A DNA stretch of 12,215 bases from Verrucomicrobiota bacterium (GCA_003219345.1 QHOP01000272.1:1-12215), one strand, 5' to 3'; counted from the first letter of the stretch, positions 1 to 6,186 are shown. Numbers and translations are program-made. Notes: generated by a model from the sequence alone, not told the origin.

Positions 1-1723
1 CGGTGATTTCCGCGAGCCATCCTTCGAGCTGCTTGAACAGAATCTGGTAACCTTGCGTCTGGCGCAGCGGCGCGAACGGATGAATCCTGGAGAATTCCGG
101 CCAGCTTACGGGGAGCATCTCGCACGTGGCGTTCAGCTTCATCGTGCAGGAGCCGAGCGGAATCATCGAAGTCGTCAGTGACAGGTCGCGCGATTCGAGC
201 CGCTTCAAATAACGGAGCATCTCGGTCTCGGAGTGGTAGCGATTAAAGACCGGATGGGCGAGGAATTTGCTCGTGCGCGCGAATTCGGCGGGGACATCAG
301 TCTCGGCTTCCGCAGCGAGGTCCTTCACGGTGAATGATGGCGCGCGGTCGCCGTTGAAAATCTGAAGCAGTTCGCCGAGATCGTTTTCAGTCACTGTTTC
401 GTCGAGCGAAATGCCGACAGTGGTTGCGTCGATGACCCGCAGATTGATGCGATGGGCCTCGGCAATTCCGGCGATGTCCGCGCTGCGTTTGGAACCCAGT
501 TCGACACGAAGCGTGTCAAAGTAGCGCCGGCGTTTCGCCCGTCTGCCTTCTTTCCCGTCGTGTGAGGAATCCCGAGACAGGCTGGAAGCCTGTCCCACCC
601 CGCAGCCGAGCCGCTCAAGTCCGAGCGCGAGGATGTTCGCCAGGAAATGCGCGCGCCTGGCCATTTGCCTCAAACCTGCCGGACCGTGGTAAATCGCGTA
701 AGCGGCGGCCATGCTGGCGAGGAGCGCCTGCGCCGTGCACATGTTGCTGGTGGCCTTCTCGCGGCGGATGTGCTGTTCGCGGGTGCCCAGCGAAAGACGC
801 AGCGCGGGGCGGCCGCGTGAGTCTTTCGAGACGCCGACGAGCCGGCCCGGCATCTGACGTTTGAACGCGTCGCGTGTGGCGAAGAAGGCCGCGTGTGGAC
901 CGCCGTAGCCGAGTGGCACGCCGAAACGCTGCGCGCTGCCAACAGCGATGTCCGCGCCGAATTCACCGGGCGGTTCCAGCAAGGCGAGGCTGAGCAAGTC
1001 GGCTGCGACGACAACCATCGCGCCGGTGCCATGCGCCTTTTCGACAAACGACCGGTAATCGTGAATCGCGCCGAAGGTGTCGGGGTATTGAACCAGCGCG
1101 GCAAAAACCTTCGCGCCGAAAGCAAACGAGTTGTGGTCCCCGACAACAACGTTGATGCCGAGCGCCCTGGCGCGGGTCTGGACGACTTCAATGTTTTGCG
1201 GATGGCCGTTCTGCGAGACGAACAAAATGTTGCGGCCTTCGTCGTGTTTGAGGCGATGGCACATCATCAACGCTTCCGCCGCGGCGGTGGCTTCGTCGAG
1301 CAGCGAGGCGTTGGCGATTTCGAGGCCGGTGAGGTCACAGATCATCGTCTGGAAATTAAGCAGCATTTCCAGTCGGCCCTGGGAAATCTCGGCCTGATAA
1401 GGCGTGTATTGCGTGTACCAGCCGGGACTCTCCAGAATGTTGCGCTGAATCACCGGCGGCGTGATGCAATCGTAGTAGCCCATGCCGATGTAAGACCGAA
1501 AGACCTGGTTCTTCGCCGCGATGGAACGGAGCTCGTTCAGAATGCCGAACTCGCTGCGGCCGCCCGGCAGATTGAGCCGGTGGTTGAGCCGGATGCTTGC
1601 AGGCACGGCGACATCCGCCAGCGCGTCGAGGCTGGGATGGCCCAGCTCACTCAGCATTTGGCGAGTGTCGTCCGCGCCGGGGCCGATGTGGCGGCGAACA
1701 AAGCGGTCCGTGTGCTTCAACAT
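1..1723 (-). CDS. gcvP: glycine dehydrogenase (decarboxylating), P-protein, N-terminal ~574 codons; 3' end outside window
   Basis: This is the PLP-dependent P-protein of the cytoplasmic glycine cleavage system, which decarboxylates glycine and passes the aminomethyl group to the lipoyl arm of GcvH. Reading the minus strand gives FVRRHIGP at the N-terminus, IGMGYYD, TPYQAEISQGRLE, NASLLDEATAAAEA, GVPLGYGGPHAAFF, and LGSCTMKLN near residues 524-531; the last visible residues are QGYQILFKQLEGWLAEIT. All are signature stretches of the single-chain (~950 aa) GcvP. The frame is open throughout. The PLP-lysine region lies beyond the left edge, so integrity of the active site cannot be judged. I chose the ATG at 1723 because ~10 residues before RHIGP is usual; an in-frame ATG at 1795 would add 24 residues rich in E, T and P. 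Neither has a clear Shine-Dalgarno. Odd: about 25 residues (roughly 376-400), rich in S, R and K, sit between LGCGV and YFDTLRV where the family has only a few; they coincide with a palindromic repeat. Confidence 0.95.
   Translation of the reverse strand, partial: MLKHTDRFVRRHIGPGADDTRQMLSELGHPSLDALADVAVPASIRLNHRLNLPGGRSEFGILNELRSIAAKNQVFRSYIGMGYYDCITPPVIQRNILESPGWYTQYTPYQAEISQGRLEMLLNFQTMICDLTGLEIANASLLDEATAAAEALMMCHRLKHDEGRNILFVSQNGHPQNIEVVQTRARALGINVVVGDHNSFAFGAKVFAALVQYPDTFGAIHDYRSFVEKAHGTGAMVVVAADLLSLALLEPPGEFGADIAVGSAQRFGVPLGYGGPHAAFFATRDAFKRQMPGRLVGVSKDSRGRPALRLSLGTREQHIRREKATSNMCTAQALLASMAAAYAIYHGPAGLRQMARRAHFLANILALGLERLGCGVGQASSLSRDSSHDGKEGRRAKRRRYFDTLRVELGSKRSADIAGIAEAHRINLRVIDATTVGISLDETVTENDLGELLQIFNGDRAPSFTVKDLAAEAETDVPAEFARTSKFLAHPVFNRYHSETEMLRYLKRLESRDLSLTTSMIPLGSCTMKLNATCEMLPVSWPEFSRIHPFAPLRQTQGYQILFKQLEGWLAEIT
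524..600 (-). repeat. palindromic repeat inserted in frame within gcvP
   Basis: Positions 576-594 form a perfect hairpin with 8-bp arms (GACAGGCT / AGCCTGTC) around a 3-nt loop. A second small hairpin, GGCG-TTT-CGCC, lies at 529-539. Together they cover the stretch of gcvP that does not fit the protein family, about 25 codons, without disturbing the frame. The 'aggctggaagcct' core resembles dispersed palindromes I associate with verrucomicrobial genomes; that identification is from memory and was not searched. The arrangement is analogous to Rickettsia palindromic elements, which insert in frame in protein genes. The exact ends are uncertain. Confidence 0.65.
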
Positions 1724-1795
1724 TTCCGTCTGTTCGTGAGCCGGTGGATGGGTTTCCGTTGCCGGTCTTTCTGCGGTCGTTTCCCTCGAGAACAT

Positions 1796-1877
1796 GAAGG
1801 GAAAGTAAGTGGCGTCCGCGGCAAAGCAAGCGGGATTTGACTCTGGCGATAACCCGAAATTGCGCTAAAGTCTCGTC
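1796..1877. promoter_or_regulatory. short divergent intergenic region between gcvP and the plus-strand operon
   Basis: These 82 bp (154 bp if gcvP starts at 1723) must hold promoters for both directions unless transcription enters from elsewhere. A TTGACT at 1837-1842 resembles a -35 box for the plus strand, but no good -10 lies 16-18 bp downstream; TAAAGT at 1866-1871 is 23 bp away. I see no glycine-riboswitch-like architecture upstream of gcvP, and the space is too short for a tandem one. Confidence 0.25.
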
Positions 1878-2507
1878 GTGCCAAGCCAACGCCAGCGCTC
1901 GATTCTCATGGGGGTTGCCATCCTCGTGGTCGCGTGGGTTGTGGCTATCGCGGGCTACTCCATCTCGAAGAACTCCAAAATGACCGCAGACAAATTGCGG
2001 GCGTTTGCGCAGTCGGTGGACTTGAGGAAGCTTTCCGGCGAGGCGCGGCTGAAGGCGATTCGGGAACTGGCGGAGAAGATGAACAGGCTCTCGCCGGAGG
2101 ACCGGCGCAAGGCGCGGCTGGAGCGTGTCTGGCGGGGATGGGTTGAGGAGATGACCGATGAAGAGAAGGGGACGTTCATTGATTTGACCATGCCGACCGG
2201 TTTCAAACAGATGCTCGCGTCGTTTGAACAGTTGCCGGAAGAACGGCGACGAAGGGCCGTTGGCGACGCGATGAAACGGCTCAAGGAAGCGCAGGAGCAA
2301 ATGAAGGAAGATGGCGGACCGTCACCCGACACGGGAACCAATGCGCCGCTGGTCCTGAGCGAGGAATTGCAGCAAAAGATCACCAAGATCGGCTTGAAGA
2401 CATTTTACAGCGAAAGCTCGGCGCAGACCAAGGCCGAGATGGCGCCGTTGTTGGAGGAGTTGCAACGGACGATGGAGAGCGGGCGGTTGTTTCGGGGCGG
2501 TCGTTAA
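1878..2507 (+). CDS. hypothetical protein with one N-terminal membrane helix
   Basis: A 209-residue protein I do not recognise. A short basic N-terminus (MPSQRQR) is followed by one hydrophobic helix at about residues 9-29, then ~180 charged residues rich in K, R, E and M that look largely helical, with LSPEDRRKARLERVWRGWVEEM and LPEERRRRAVGDAMKRL type segments. The predicted topology is a signal anchor with the charged domain probably in the periplasm. A PSPDTGTNAP linker near residues 150-160 separates the two helical parts. The start is a GTG at 1878; no upstream ATG is available in frame and there is no convincing Shine-Dalgarno. It is the first plus-strand gene and ends 5 nt before the prepilin start, so the two are probably co-transcribed. 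Its function is unknown; a scaffold or adaptor role would be guesswork. Confidence 0.75.
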   Translation: MPSQRQRSILMGVAILVVAWVVAIAGYSISKNSKMTADKLRAFAQSVDLRKLSGEARLKAIRELAEKMNRLSPEDRRKARLERVWRGWVEEMTDEEKGTFIDLTMPTGFKQMLASFEQLPEERRRRAVGDAMKRLKEAQEQMKEDGGPSPDTGTNAPLVLSEELQQKITKIGLKTFYSESSAQTKAEMAPLLEELQRTMESGRLFRGGR

Positions 2508-2512
2508 ATAAG

Positions 2513-2536
2513 TTGAATCGTTACAACGTTAAATCG
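2513..2536 (+). repeat. three tandem TTRMANCG-type octamers at the start of the prepilin gene
   Basis: TTGAATCG, TTACAACG and TTAAATCG lie end to end, beginning 5 nt after the previous stop codon. The first unit contains the presumed TTG start codon, so the first eight codons of the prepilin leader are repeat-derived. The same octamer family recurs at 4979-5019 and, inverted, at 5056-5095. Confidence 0.7.
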
Positions 2537-3079
2537 GAACTAGCGCGAGCGATCACGCTGGTGGAGTTGCTGGTTGCGCTGGCGATTGTCGGTGTTCTCG
2601 CCGGTCTCCTGCTGCCCGTGGTGGGCAAAGCGAAAGAGGCGGGACGGGCCACCGCGTGCCTGAGCAACCTGCGGCAGGTCGGCATCGCCTTGCAGCTTTA
2701 CACGCAGGATAACAATAATCGCCTGCCGTTGATGCGCGACAGATCATTTGATACGAACGCGCCACCTGTGACCAACGCGCTGCCCAGCCCGGATGTCGTT
2801 TTGTCGAATTATCTCGGCGCGGTGAGGGTGCTGCGTTGTCCATCGGACCGAAAACAAATCTACGAACAGACCGGATCGAGCTATGCGTGGAACAGTTTGC
2901 TCAATGGCCAGGACGCCGAACATTTGAAGGTGTTGACCATGGACTTCGATCCGCACCAGATACCGGTCTTCTTCGACAAGGAAGCGTTTCACAGTGCGCG
3001 AGGCGACAAGAAAGGCGTGAACTATCTTTACGCTGACGGGCACATCAGGAACCTGCTGGCGATTGAGGGGACGAAATGA
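2513..3079 (+). CDS. type IV prepilin-like (pseudopilin) protein ending in a DG-H motif
   Basis: A 188-residue protein with a class III signal sequence: leader MNRYNVKSELARA, then ITLVELLVALAIVGVLAGLLLPVV as the hydrophobic helix with the conserved Glu at position +5 (residue 18). Past the helix come ACLSNLRQVGIALQLYTQDNNNRLP and a C-terminal H(160)...YLYADGHIRNL, the layout of the 'prepilin-type processing-associated H-X9-DG' proteins abundant in Planctomycetes and Verrucomicrobia. Here 14 rather than 9 residues separate His from Asp-Gly. Such proteins are thought to be processed by the prepilin peptidase and anchored in the inner membrane; their role is not established. Two oddities: position -1 is Ala rather than the usual Gly, and the start is a TTG lying inside a tandem repeat, so the leader may not be the ancestral one. 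The stop TGA overlaps an ATG (ATGA). Confidence 0.85.
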   Translation: MNRYNVKSELARAITLVELLVALAIVGVLAGLLLPVVGKAKEAGRATACLSNLRQVGIALQLYTQDNNNRLPLMRDRSFDTNAPPVTNALPSPDVVLSNYLGAVRVLRCPSDRKQIYEQTGSSYAWNSLLNGQDAEHLKVLTMDFDPHQIPVFFDKEAFHSARGDKKGVNYLYADGHIRNLLAIEGTK

Positions 3080-3153
3080 ATGGATTTGCGATTTACGATT
3101 TAAGATTTACGTCCCGATTGAATATAGAGTCGCGCTTCCTCGCGAGCGTATGA
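3076..3153 (+). CDS. possible 25-codon bridging ORF between prepilin and HEAT genes
   Basis: An ATG at 3076 overlaps the prepilin stop as ATGA and reads 25 codons (MNGFAIYDLRFTSRLNIES...) to a TGA at 3151-3153, which itself overlaps the HEAT-gene ATG at 3150, again as ATGA. Both junctions thus have the classic 4-bp translational-coupling overlap. The content is mostly the heptamer repeat plus a hairpin, so a functional peptide is unlikely. The value of the ORF may be to let terminating ribosomes reinitiate across the inserted stretch. There is no separate Shine-Dalgarno. Confidence 0.35.
   Translation: MNGFAIYDLRFTSRLNIESRFLASV
3083..3110 (+). repeat. four tandem GATTTRM heptamers upstream of the HEAT gene
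   Basis: GATTTGC, GATTTAC, GATTTAA and GATTTAC are contiguous, followed by G. A 5-bp hairpin (TCGCG at 3130-3134, CGCGA at 3141-3145) lies between this array and the next start codon. The repeat occupies the spacer between prepilin and HEAT genes and is A+T-rich compared with the genes around it. Confidence 0.7.
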
Positions 3154-3953
3154 AGCGCAAGAGACGCAACTTGCTCATCGCACTGCTCGTTGTCTTTCTC
3201 AGCGGGCTGCTCTGGCTGCTTGTGCCCCGTTCTGACCCGCTCTTTCACGGAAGAGCTGAGAGTGAGTGGATCAAGAGCATTGTCTATAACGGAAGCGAAG
3301 AGCAAACGAAGCAATGGCGTGATTTTGGCCCCGATGGCGTGCGCGTCCTGGCCAGAGCGGTGGACAAGGCTGATCGCCCGATCCAACGGACTTATCGCAA
3401 GCTCTATCGCCGGCTTCCTGGTTTTTTGAGACGCCTGCTGCCCGATCCGGGGCCTGTTGTAACAGCAGGGCCCCCAACGAACGTAATAAATCTCCTTTCG
3501 AGGTTGGGGAAGGACGCGAAGCTCGCGGCGCCGGCAGTGGCCCGGGCACTCAATTCTGAAGACACTGGCGTACGCCAGATTGCCATCAGTTTTTTCACTT
3601 CGCCCGAAAATGAGAATGCGCTCTTGAATCACATGAAGGAAAAGGAAAAAAGAAAACTTTTGTCCGGGTTCATTCGCGCTGTCGAAGACAAGGGAGAGAA
3701 TTGGGGACTGCGGAATAATGCCGCCCTCGCGTTAAAGTATTATCCCGAACAGCGAGAAGTCGTCGCTCCGGTTCTCGTGAAGGCGTTGCAAGATTCTTCC
3801 CCTTCGGTTCGGCAGTGCGCGGCCGAATCGTTATGTCGAGTCGCTCCCGACCAGGTGGGAAGCGCCGGAGTAGTTCCGGTTGTTATTGGGGTTTTGAAAG
3901 ACCCCGATGATCAGATCGCCTGGCACTGCCGCGCAGGTTTTGGTACGATTTAA
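3150..3953 (+). CDS. membrane-anchored HEAT-repeat protein (C-terminus frameshifted)
   Basis: As sequenced it encodes 267 residues. A basic MKRKRRN start and one hydrophobic helix (about residues 8-25) anchor it; the rest is helical-repeat protein with HEAT-like units such as LLSRLGKDAKLAAPAVARALNSEDTGVRQIAI (115-146), an ALALKYYPEQREVVAPVLVKALQDSSPSVRQCAAESL unit (192-228) and VVPVVIGVLKDPDDQIAW (241-258). HEAT repeats are protein-interaction scaffolds; the partner is unknown. I chose the ATG at 3150 because the helix follows directly and it overlaps a preceding stop as ATGA; the longer in-frame TTG start at 3063 would translate the heptamer repeat. After W258 the frame gives CRAGFGTI and a stop, whereas the +1 frame continues the HEAT pattern to a stop that overlaps the ATPase start. 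The gene is therefore probably broken by one extra base near 3924, or this is a sequencing error. Confidence 0.75.
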   Translation: MKRKRRNLLIALLVVFLSGLLWLLVPRSDPLFHGRAESEWIKSIVYNGSEEQTKQWRDFGPDGVRVLARAVDKADRPIQRTYRKLYRRLPGFLRRLLPDPGPVVTAGPPTNVINLLSRLGKDAKLAAPAVARALNSEDTGVRQIAISFFTSPENENALLNHMKEKEKRKLLSGFIRAVEDKGENWGLRNNAALALKYYPEQREVVAPVLVKALQDSSPSVRQCAAESLCRVAPDQVGSAGVVPVVIGVLKDPDDQIAWHCRAGFGTI

Positions 3954-4086
3954 GGAACAGGCTGAGATGATTATCCCTGCGCTCGAAAAGGCGGCGCAGC
4001 GCCAGGATACTGCCGGTGGTTGGGCCAAGTCGGCATTGAAGCAATTCGAATCCGAAGCGACGGCAAACCCAGGAGCTCCAAAGTGA
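3925..4086 (+). pseudogene. displaced C-terminal part of the HEAT-repeat gene (+1 frame)
   Basis: In the +1 frame relative to the upstream ORF, codons from 3925 read TAAQVLVRFKEQAEMIIPAL, then EKAAQRQDTAGGWAKSALKQFESE and a short tail, ending with TGA at 4084-4086. This is a good HEAT-type helix pair and continues the pattern interrupted at W258. The distance 3150-4086 is 937 nt, one more than a multiple of three, as expected for a single inserted base. The restored stop overlaps the GTG of the ATPase gene by 4 bp (GTGA), matching the tight packing of the operon. With the base removed, the protein would be about 311 residues. Confidence 0.7.
4071..4075 (+). promoter_or_regulatory. Shine-Dalgarno AGGAG deciding the ATPase start
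   Basis: AGGAG lies 7 nt before the GTG at 4083, inside the end of the HEAT reading frame. It is one of the few strong ribosome-binding sites in the window and selects GTG 4083 over the in-frame TTG at 4020, which would add 21 residues without family similarity. Confidence 0.75.
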
Positions 4087-4982
4087 TTCGCCTCTCCGGT
4101 CTCTCTAAAACTTTCGGCCAGCGCGTCGCGGTGGACGATCTCACGTTGCACGTGCGCGCTGGTGAGATTTTCGGACTGCTCGGCCATAATGGCGCGGGGA
4201 AGAGCACGGCGATTGGCACGATGCTCGGACAGGTCTGGCCCACGCAGGGAGAGGTTTTGATCTGCGGCCACGACGTGACGCGACACCGCCAACTGGCGCT
4301 GCAAAAGGTCGGCGCGATCTTTGAAACGCCGGTGTTTTACGATTACCTGAGCGGCTGGCGGAACCTGGAGATTTTGAGTCATTACACCGCGCCGACGCCG
4401 CCGGAGCGGATTCGCGAAGTGGTTGAATGGGTGGGGTTGACGGGCCGCGAAACATCCAAGGTCAAAACCTACTCGCACGGAATGCGGGCGCGGCTGGCCT
4501 TGGCGCAGGCGCTCCTGCCGCAGCCGGAACTGCTCATCCTCGATGAACCCGGCGACGGACTTGATCCCGAAGGCATCCACGAAATGCGGCAAACCATTCG
4601 GCGGTTGCACCGCGAATTGGGGCTGACGATTTTCCTGTCGTCGCATCTGCTGAGCGAAGTCGAGCAACTCTGCACGCGCATCGCCGTGATGAACCAGGGG
4701 CGCAAGGTGTTTGAAGGTTCGCTGGCCGAAGTCAAACAGCCGAAAAACTGGGTTCGCCTGCGCGTCAACGATTTCCACCAGGCTGTGAAGTCGCTGCGCG
4801 AGAAAAATCTGATCGTGGACGAGCGCGACGGCCAATTCGTGGCGCTCGCTTCCGAAGTCGACACGGACGTTGTCGTCCGGCGTTTGGTGGAGCAGGGGAT
4901 GGCGGTTTATGAAATCGCGCGACATGAACAAACCCTTGAAGACTTTTATTTGGGACTGATGCGGGATGATTCTGATCGTTGA
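4083..4982 (+). CDS. ABC-2 type exporter ATP-binding protein (NatA/BcrA-like)
   Basis: A 299-residue cytoplasmic ATPase that powers the membrane partner encoded next. Motifs from the GTG start: Walker A GHNGAGKST (34-42), Q-loop region AIFETPVFYDYLSGWRNL (79-95), signature YSHGMRARL (130-138), Walker B LLILDEP (150-156), D-loop GDGLDP, and switch His in LSSHLL (H188). The YSHGM signature in place of LSGGQ and Glu in place of Gln in the Q-loop are usual in the drug/bacitracin/Na+ exporter branch (BcrA, NatA) and are not defects. After ~220 residues a C-terminal domain (WVRLRVNDFHQAVKSL ... LEDFYLGLM) is also typical of this branch. The substrate cannot be inferred. The start overlaps the frame-corrected HEAT stop (GTGA), and the stop codon lies in the first unit of an octamer array. 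Confidence 0.9.
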   Translation: MIRLSGLSKTFGQRVAVDDLTLHVRAGEIFGLLGHNGAGKSTAIGTMLGQVWPTQGEVLICGHDVTRHRQLALQKVGAIFETPVFYDYLSGWRNLEILSHYTAPTPPERIREVVEWVGLTGRETSKVKTYSHGMRARLALAQALLPQPELLILDEPGDGLDPEGIHEMRQTIRRLHRELGLTIFLSSHLLSEVEQLCTRIAVMNQGRKVFEGSLAEVKQPKNWVRLRVNDFHQAVKSLREKNLIVDERDGQFVALASEVDTDVVVRRLVEQGMAVYEIARHEQTLEDFYLGLMRDDSDR

Positions 4983-5019
4983 ATCGTTAGAACGTTGAAA
5001 CGTTAAAACGTTAAAAGCG
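4979..5019 (+). repeat. five tandem TTRRAAcg-type octamers spanning the ATPase stop codon
   Basis: Units TTGAATCG, TTAGAACG, TTGAAACG, TTAAAACG and TTAAAAGCG (one base longer) run without a gap. The ATPase stop codon TGA (4980-4982) is part of the first unit. They are the same family as the units at 2513-2536 and are complementary to the exact array at 5056-5095. Confidence 0.75.
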
Positions 5020-5035
5020 TTGCGGCATGCGCAAC
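5019..5035 (+). other. hairpin between the two octamer arrays
   Basis: GTTGCG (5019-5024) and CGCAAC (5030-5035) are perfect 6-bp arms around GCATG. A further 4-bp hairpin, GTGG-CAAT-CCAC, follows at 5045-5056. No T-run follows, so it is not a standard terminator; the permease gene starts 69 nt later and must be reached by transcription. Confidence 0.55.
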
Positions 5036-5055
5036 GGGGAGCGGGTGGCAATCCA

Positions 5056-5095
5056 CGGTTCAACGGTTCAACGGTTCAACGGTTCAACGGTTCAA
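5056..5095 (-). repeat. five exact tandem octamers (CGGTTCAA; TTGAACCG on the minus strand)
   Basis: Five identical copies lie directly upstream of the permease start. On the minus strand the unit is TTGAACCG, so the array faces the degenerate array at 4979-5019 head to head. The exactness of the copies suggests recent expansion, in contrast to the diverged partner array. Read in frame it would encode the GSTVQRFN-like peptide of an upstream ORF start at 5027, which I do not accept as part of the permease. Confidence 0.85.
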
Positions 5096-5104
5096 CGGGG
5101 CACG

Positions 5105-5944
5105 ATGTTTTATCTCCAACTGCGCAACGAACTCTGGAAGCTGTTCGCCAAAAAGCGGACCTACATCGGCTTCCTGATGTTTCTGCTGGCGCAAAACGCG
5201 ATCATTCTCGTCTTTCGGTTCACCAACGGACCGCGGGTGAGCATGATGCGGACGCTGGAAGGCAACGGCTATGTCGCGCAGGAATTCATCTCGGCGTTGA
5301 CCGTCGCGACGTTCATGCTTCTGCCTATCGCTTATATGTTGCTGCCACTTTACGTGTCGCTGGTGGGCGGTGATTTGGTGGCGAAGGAGGCCGAAGATGG
5401 AACATTGCGGATGATTTTGTCTCGCCCCGTTTCGCGGCTGCGACTGCTGCTCCTGAAATGGCTGGGCGGCGCAATGTTTTCCTTCGCACTGGTGTTGGCG
5501 CTGGGTTTGTTCGGTGTCGTGTTCGCGTCGCTCTGGTTTCCGTGGAAAGGGCTGTTTGTGTTCATCCCTGGCGAACTCTTCAGCGTGTTCGACGCGGCGG
5601 GGGGACTGCAACATTACGTCGCGGCGCATCTGATGATGGCCACGAAAGCGGTCACGGTGATGGGTCTGGCCTTCATGTTTTCCTGTCTCAACGTGAAGCC
5701 CGCTGCCGCGACAATCCTGGCGCTCTCGTTTGTTTTCGTAAGCTTCATCATGCAGAACATTCCCTACTTCCGCGACCTGCAGCACTGGTTTCTCACGTAT
5801 CACCTGAACATCTGGCAATTCATGTTCGCTCAGCCGATCCCGTGGTGGAAGATTGGCGAGTCACTCAGCATCTTGCTCGGCTTCAACCTCACGTTCCTGG
5901 TGATCGGCCTGACGGTATTTCAGGTGCGCGACATCAAGTCGTGA
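5105..5944 (+). CDS. ABC-2 type transporter permease subunit
   Basis: A 279-residue inner-membrane protein with about six hydrophobic segments (near residues 20-38, 64-88, 120-144, 178-195, 200-218 and 253-273), the usual size and topology of single-polypeptide ABC-2 permeases that dimerise and pair with two ATPases. GGDLVAKEAEDGTLRMILSRPVSRLRLLLLKW (88-119) is the conserved cytoplasmic stretch of the NosY/NatB-like branch, thought to contact the ATPase. I chose the ATG at 5105 because the membrane-protein sequence MFYLQLRNELWKLF begins there; the earlier in-frame ATG at 5027 only adds residues encoded by the tandem octamers. A GGGG at 5097-5100 is a weak ribosome-binding site. It follows the ATPase gene by 122 nt, unusually far for such a pair, because of the intervening repeats. 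Substrate unknown. Confidence 0.88.
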   Translation: MFYLQLRNELWKLFAKKRTYIGFLMFLLAQNAIILVFRFTNGPRVSMMRTLEGNGYVAQEFISALTVATFMLLPIAYMLLPLYVSLVGGDLVAKEAEDGTLRMILSRPVSRLRLLLLKWLGGAMFSFALVLALGLFGVVFASLWFPWKGLFVFIPGELFSVFDAAGGLQHYVAAHLMMATKAVTVMGLAFMFSCLNVKPAAATILALSFVFVSFIMQNIPYFRDLQHWFLTYHLNIWQFMFAQPIPWWKIGESLSILLGFNLTFLVIGLTVFQVRDIKS

Positions 5945-6044
5945 CACGGTCGCTGCGCCGGCAGTCGCCGGGGTGACGAGGTGGAATTACCGCGGAGTCC
6001 TCGCTTTCCGCCTCCTACTCCGAAAATGGGATTGGAGAAACGCT

Positions 6045-6084
6045 CGCCCTCACCCCGGCCCTCTCCCCCAGGAGAGGGGGAAGC
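6045..6084 (+). repeat. dispersed C-rich palindrome (CCCTCACCCC...CCCTCTCC / GGAGAGGG)
   Basis: CCCTCTCC at 6059-6066 and GGAGAGGG at 6071-6078 form a perfect 8-bp hairpin with loop CCCA, preceded by a CCCTCACCCCGG lead. From memory, near-identical sequences are scattered as intergenic repeats in many unrelated G+C-rich genomes, often mis-annotated as SPSPRPSPPGEGE-type peptides. Only one copy is in this window, so dispersal in this genome is inferred. Confidence 0.6.
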
Positions 6085-6186
6085 ACGCACAGTTTCCCGG
6101 AATTTTCACGCCCTTTGCTGTGGAATTGCTTCATGGGGACTCACGTCGGCGGCTATGGAGCGACCGCAGCGCCACCCGACGTGGGT

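Noticed and set aside
893..1840. Long plus-strand open frame (315 codons) opposite gcvP
   Set aside because: Its translation resembles no family and the opposite strand encodes unmistakable GcvP; it results from codon bias in G+C-rich DNA.
1796..1877. Glycine riboswitch upstream of gcvP
   Set aside because: The leader is too short and shows none of the expected paired conserved segments.
3449..3476. Hairpin GGGGC-CTGTT-GT-AACAG...GCCCC inside the HEAT gene
   Set aside because: The stem is interrupted, the encoded residues (GPVVTAGPP) do not break the protein obviously, and no second copy is in the window.
4020..4082. Upstream TTG start for the ABC ATPase
   Set aside because: The extra residues are the out-of-frame reading of the HEAT C-terminus, and AGGAG is correctly spaced for GTG 4083 instead.
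3831..5063. 410-codon minus-strand open frame opposite the ABC ATPase
   Set aside because: The plus strand has a complete set of ABC ATPase motifs; the antisense translation is low in recognisable content and includes repeat-derived sequence at its start.
4979..5095. Possible CRISPR array or origin iterons
   Set aside because: Octamer units are contiguous with no spacers, so not CRISPR. There is no adjacent replication gene or DnaA-box set to suggest iterons.
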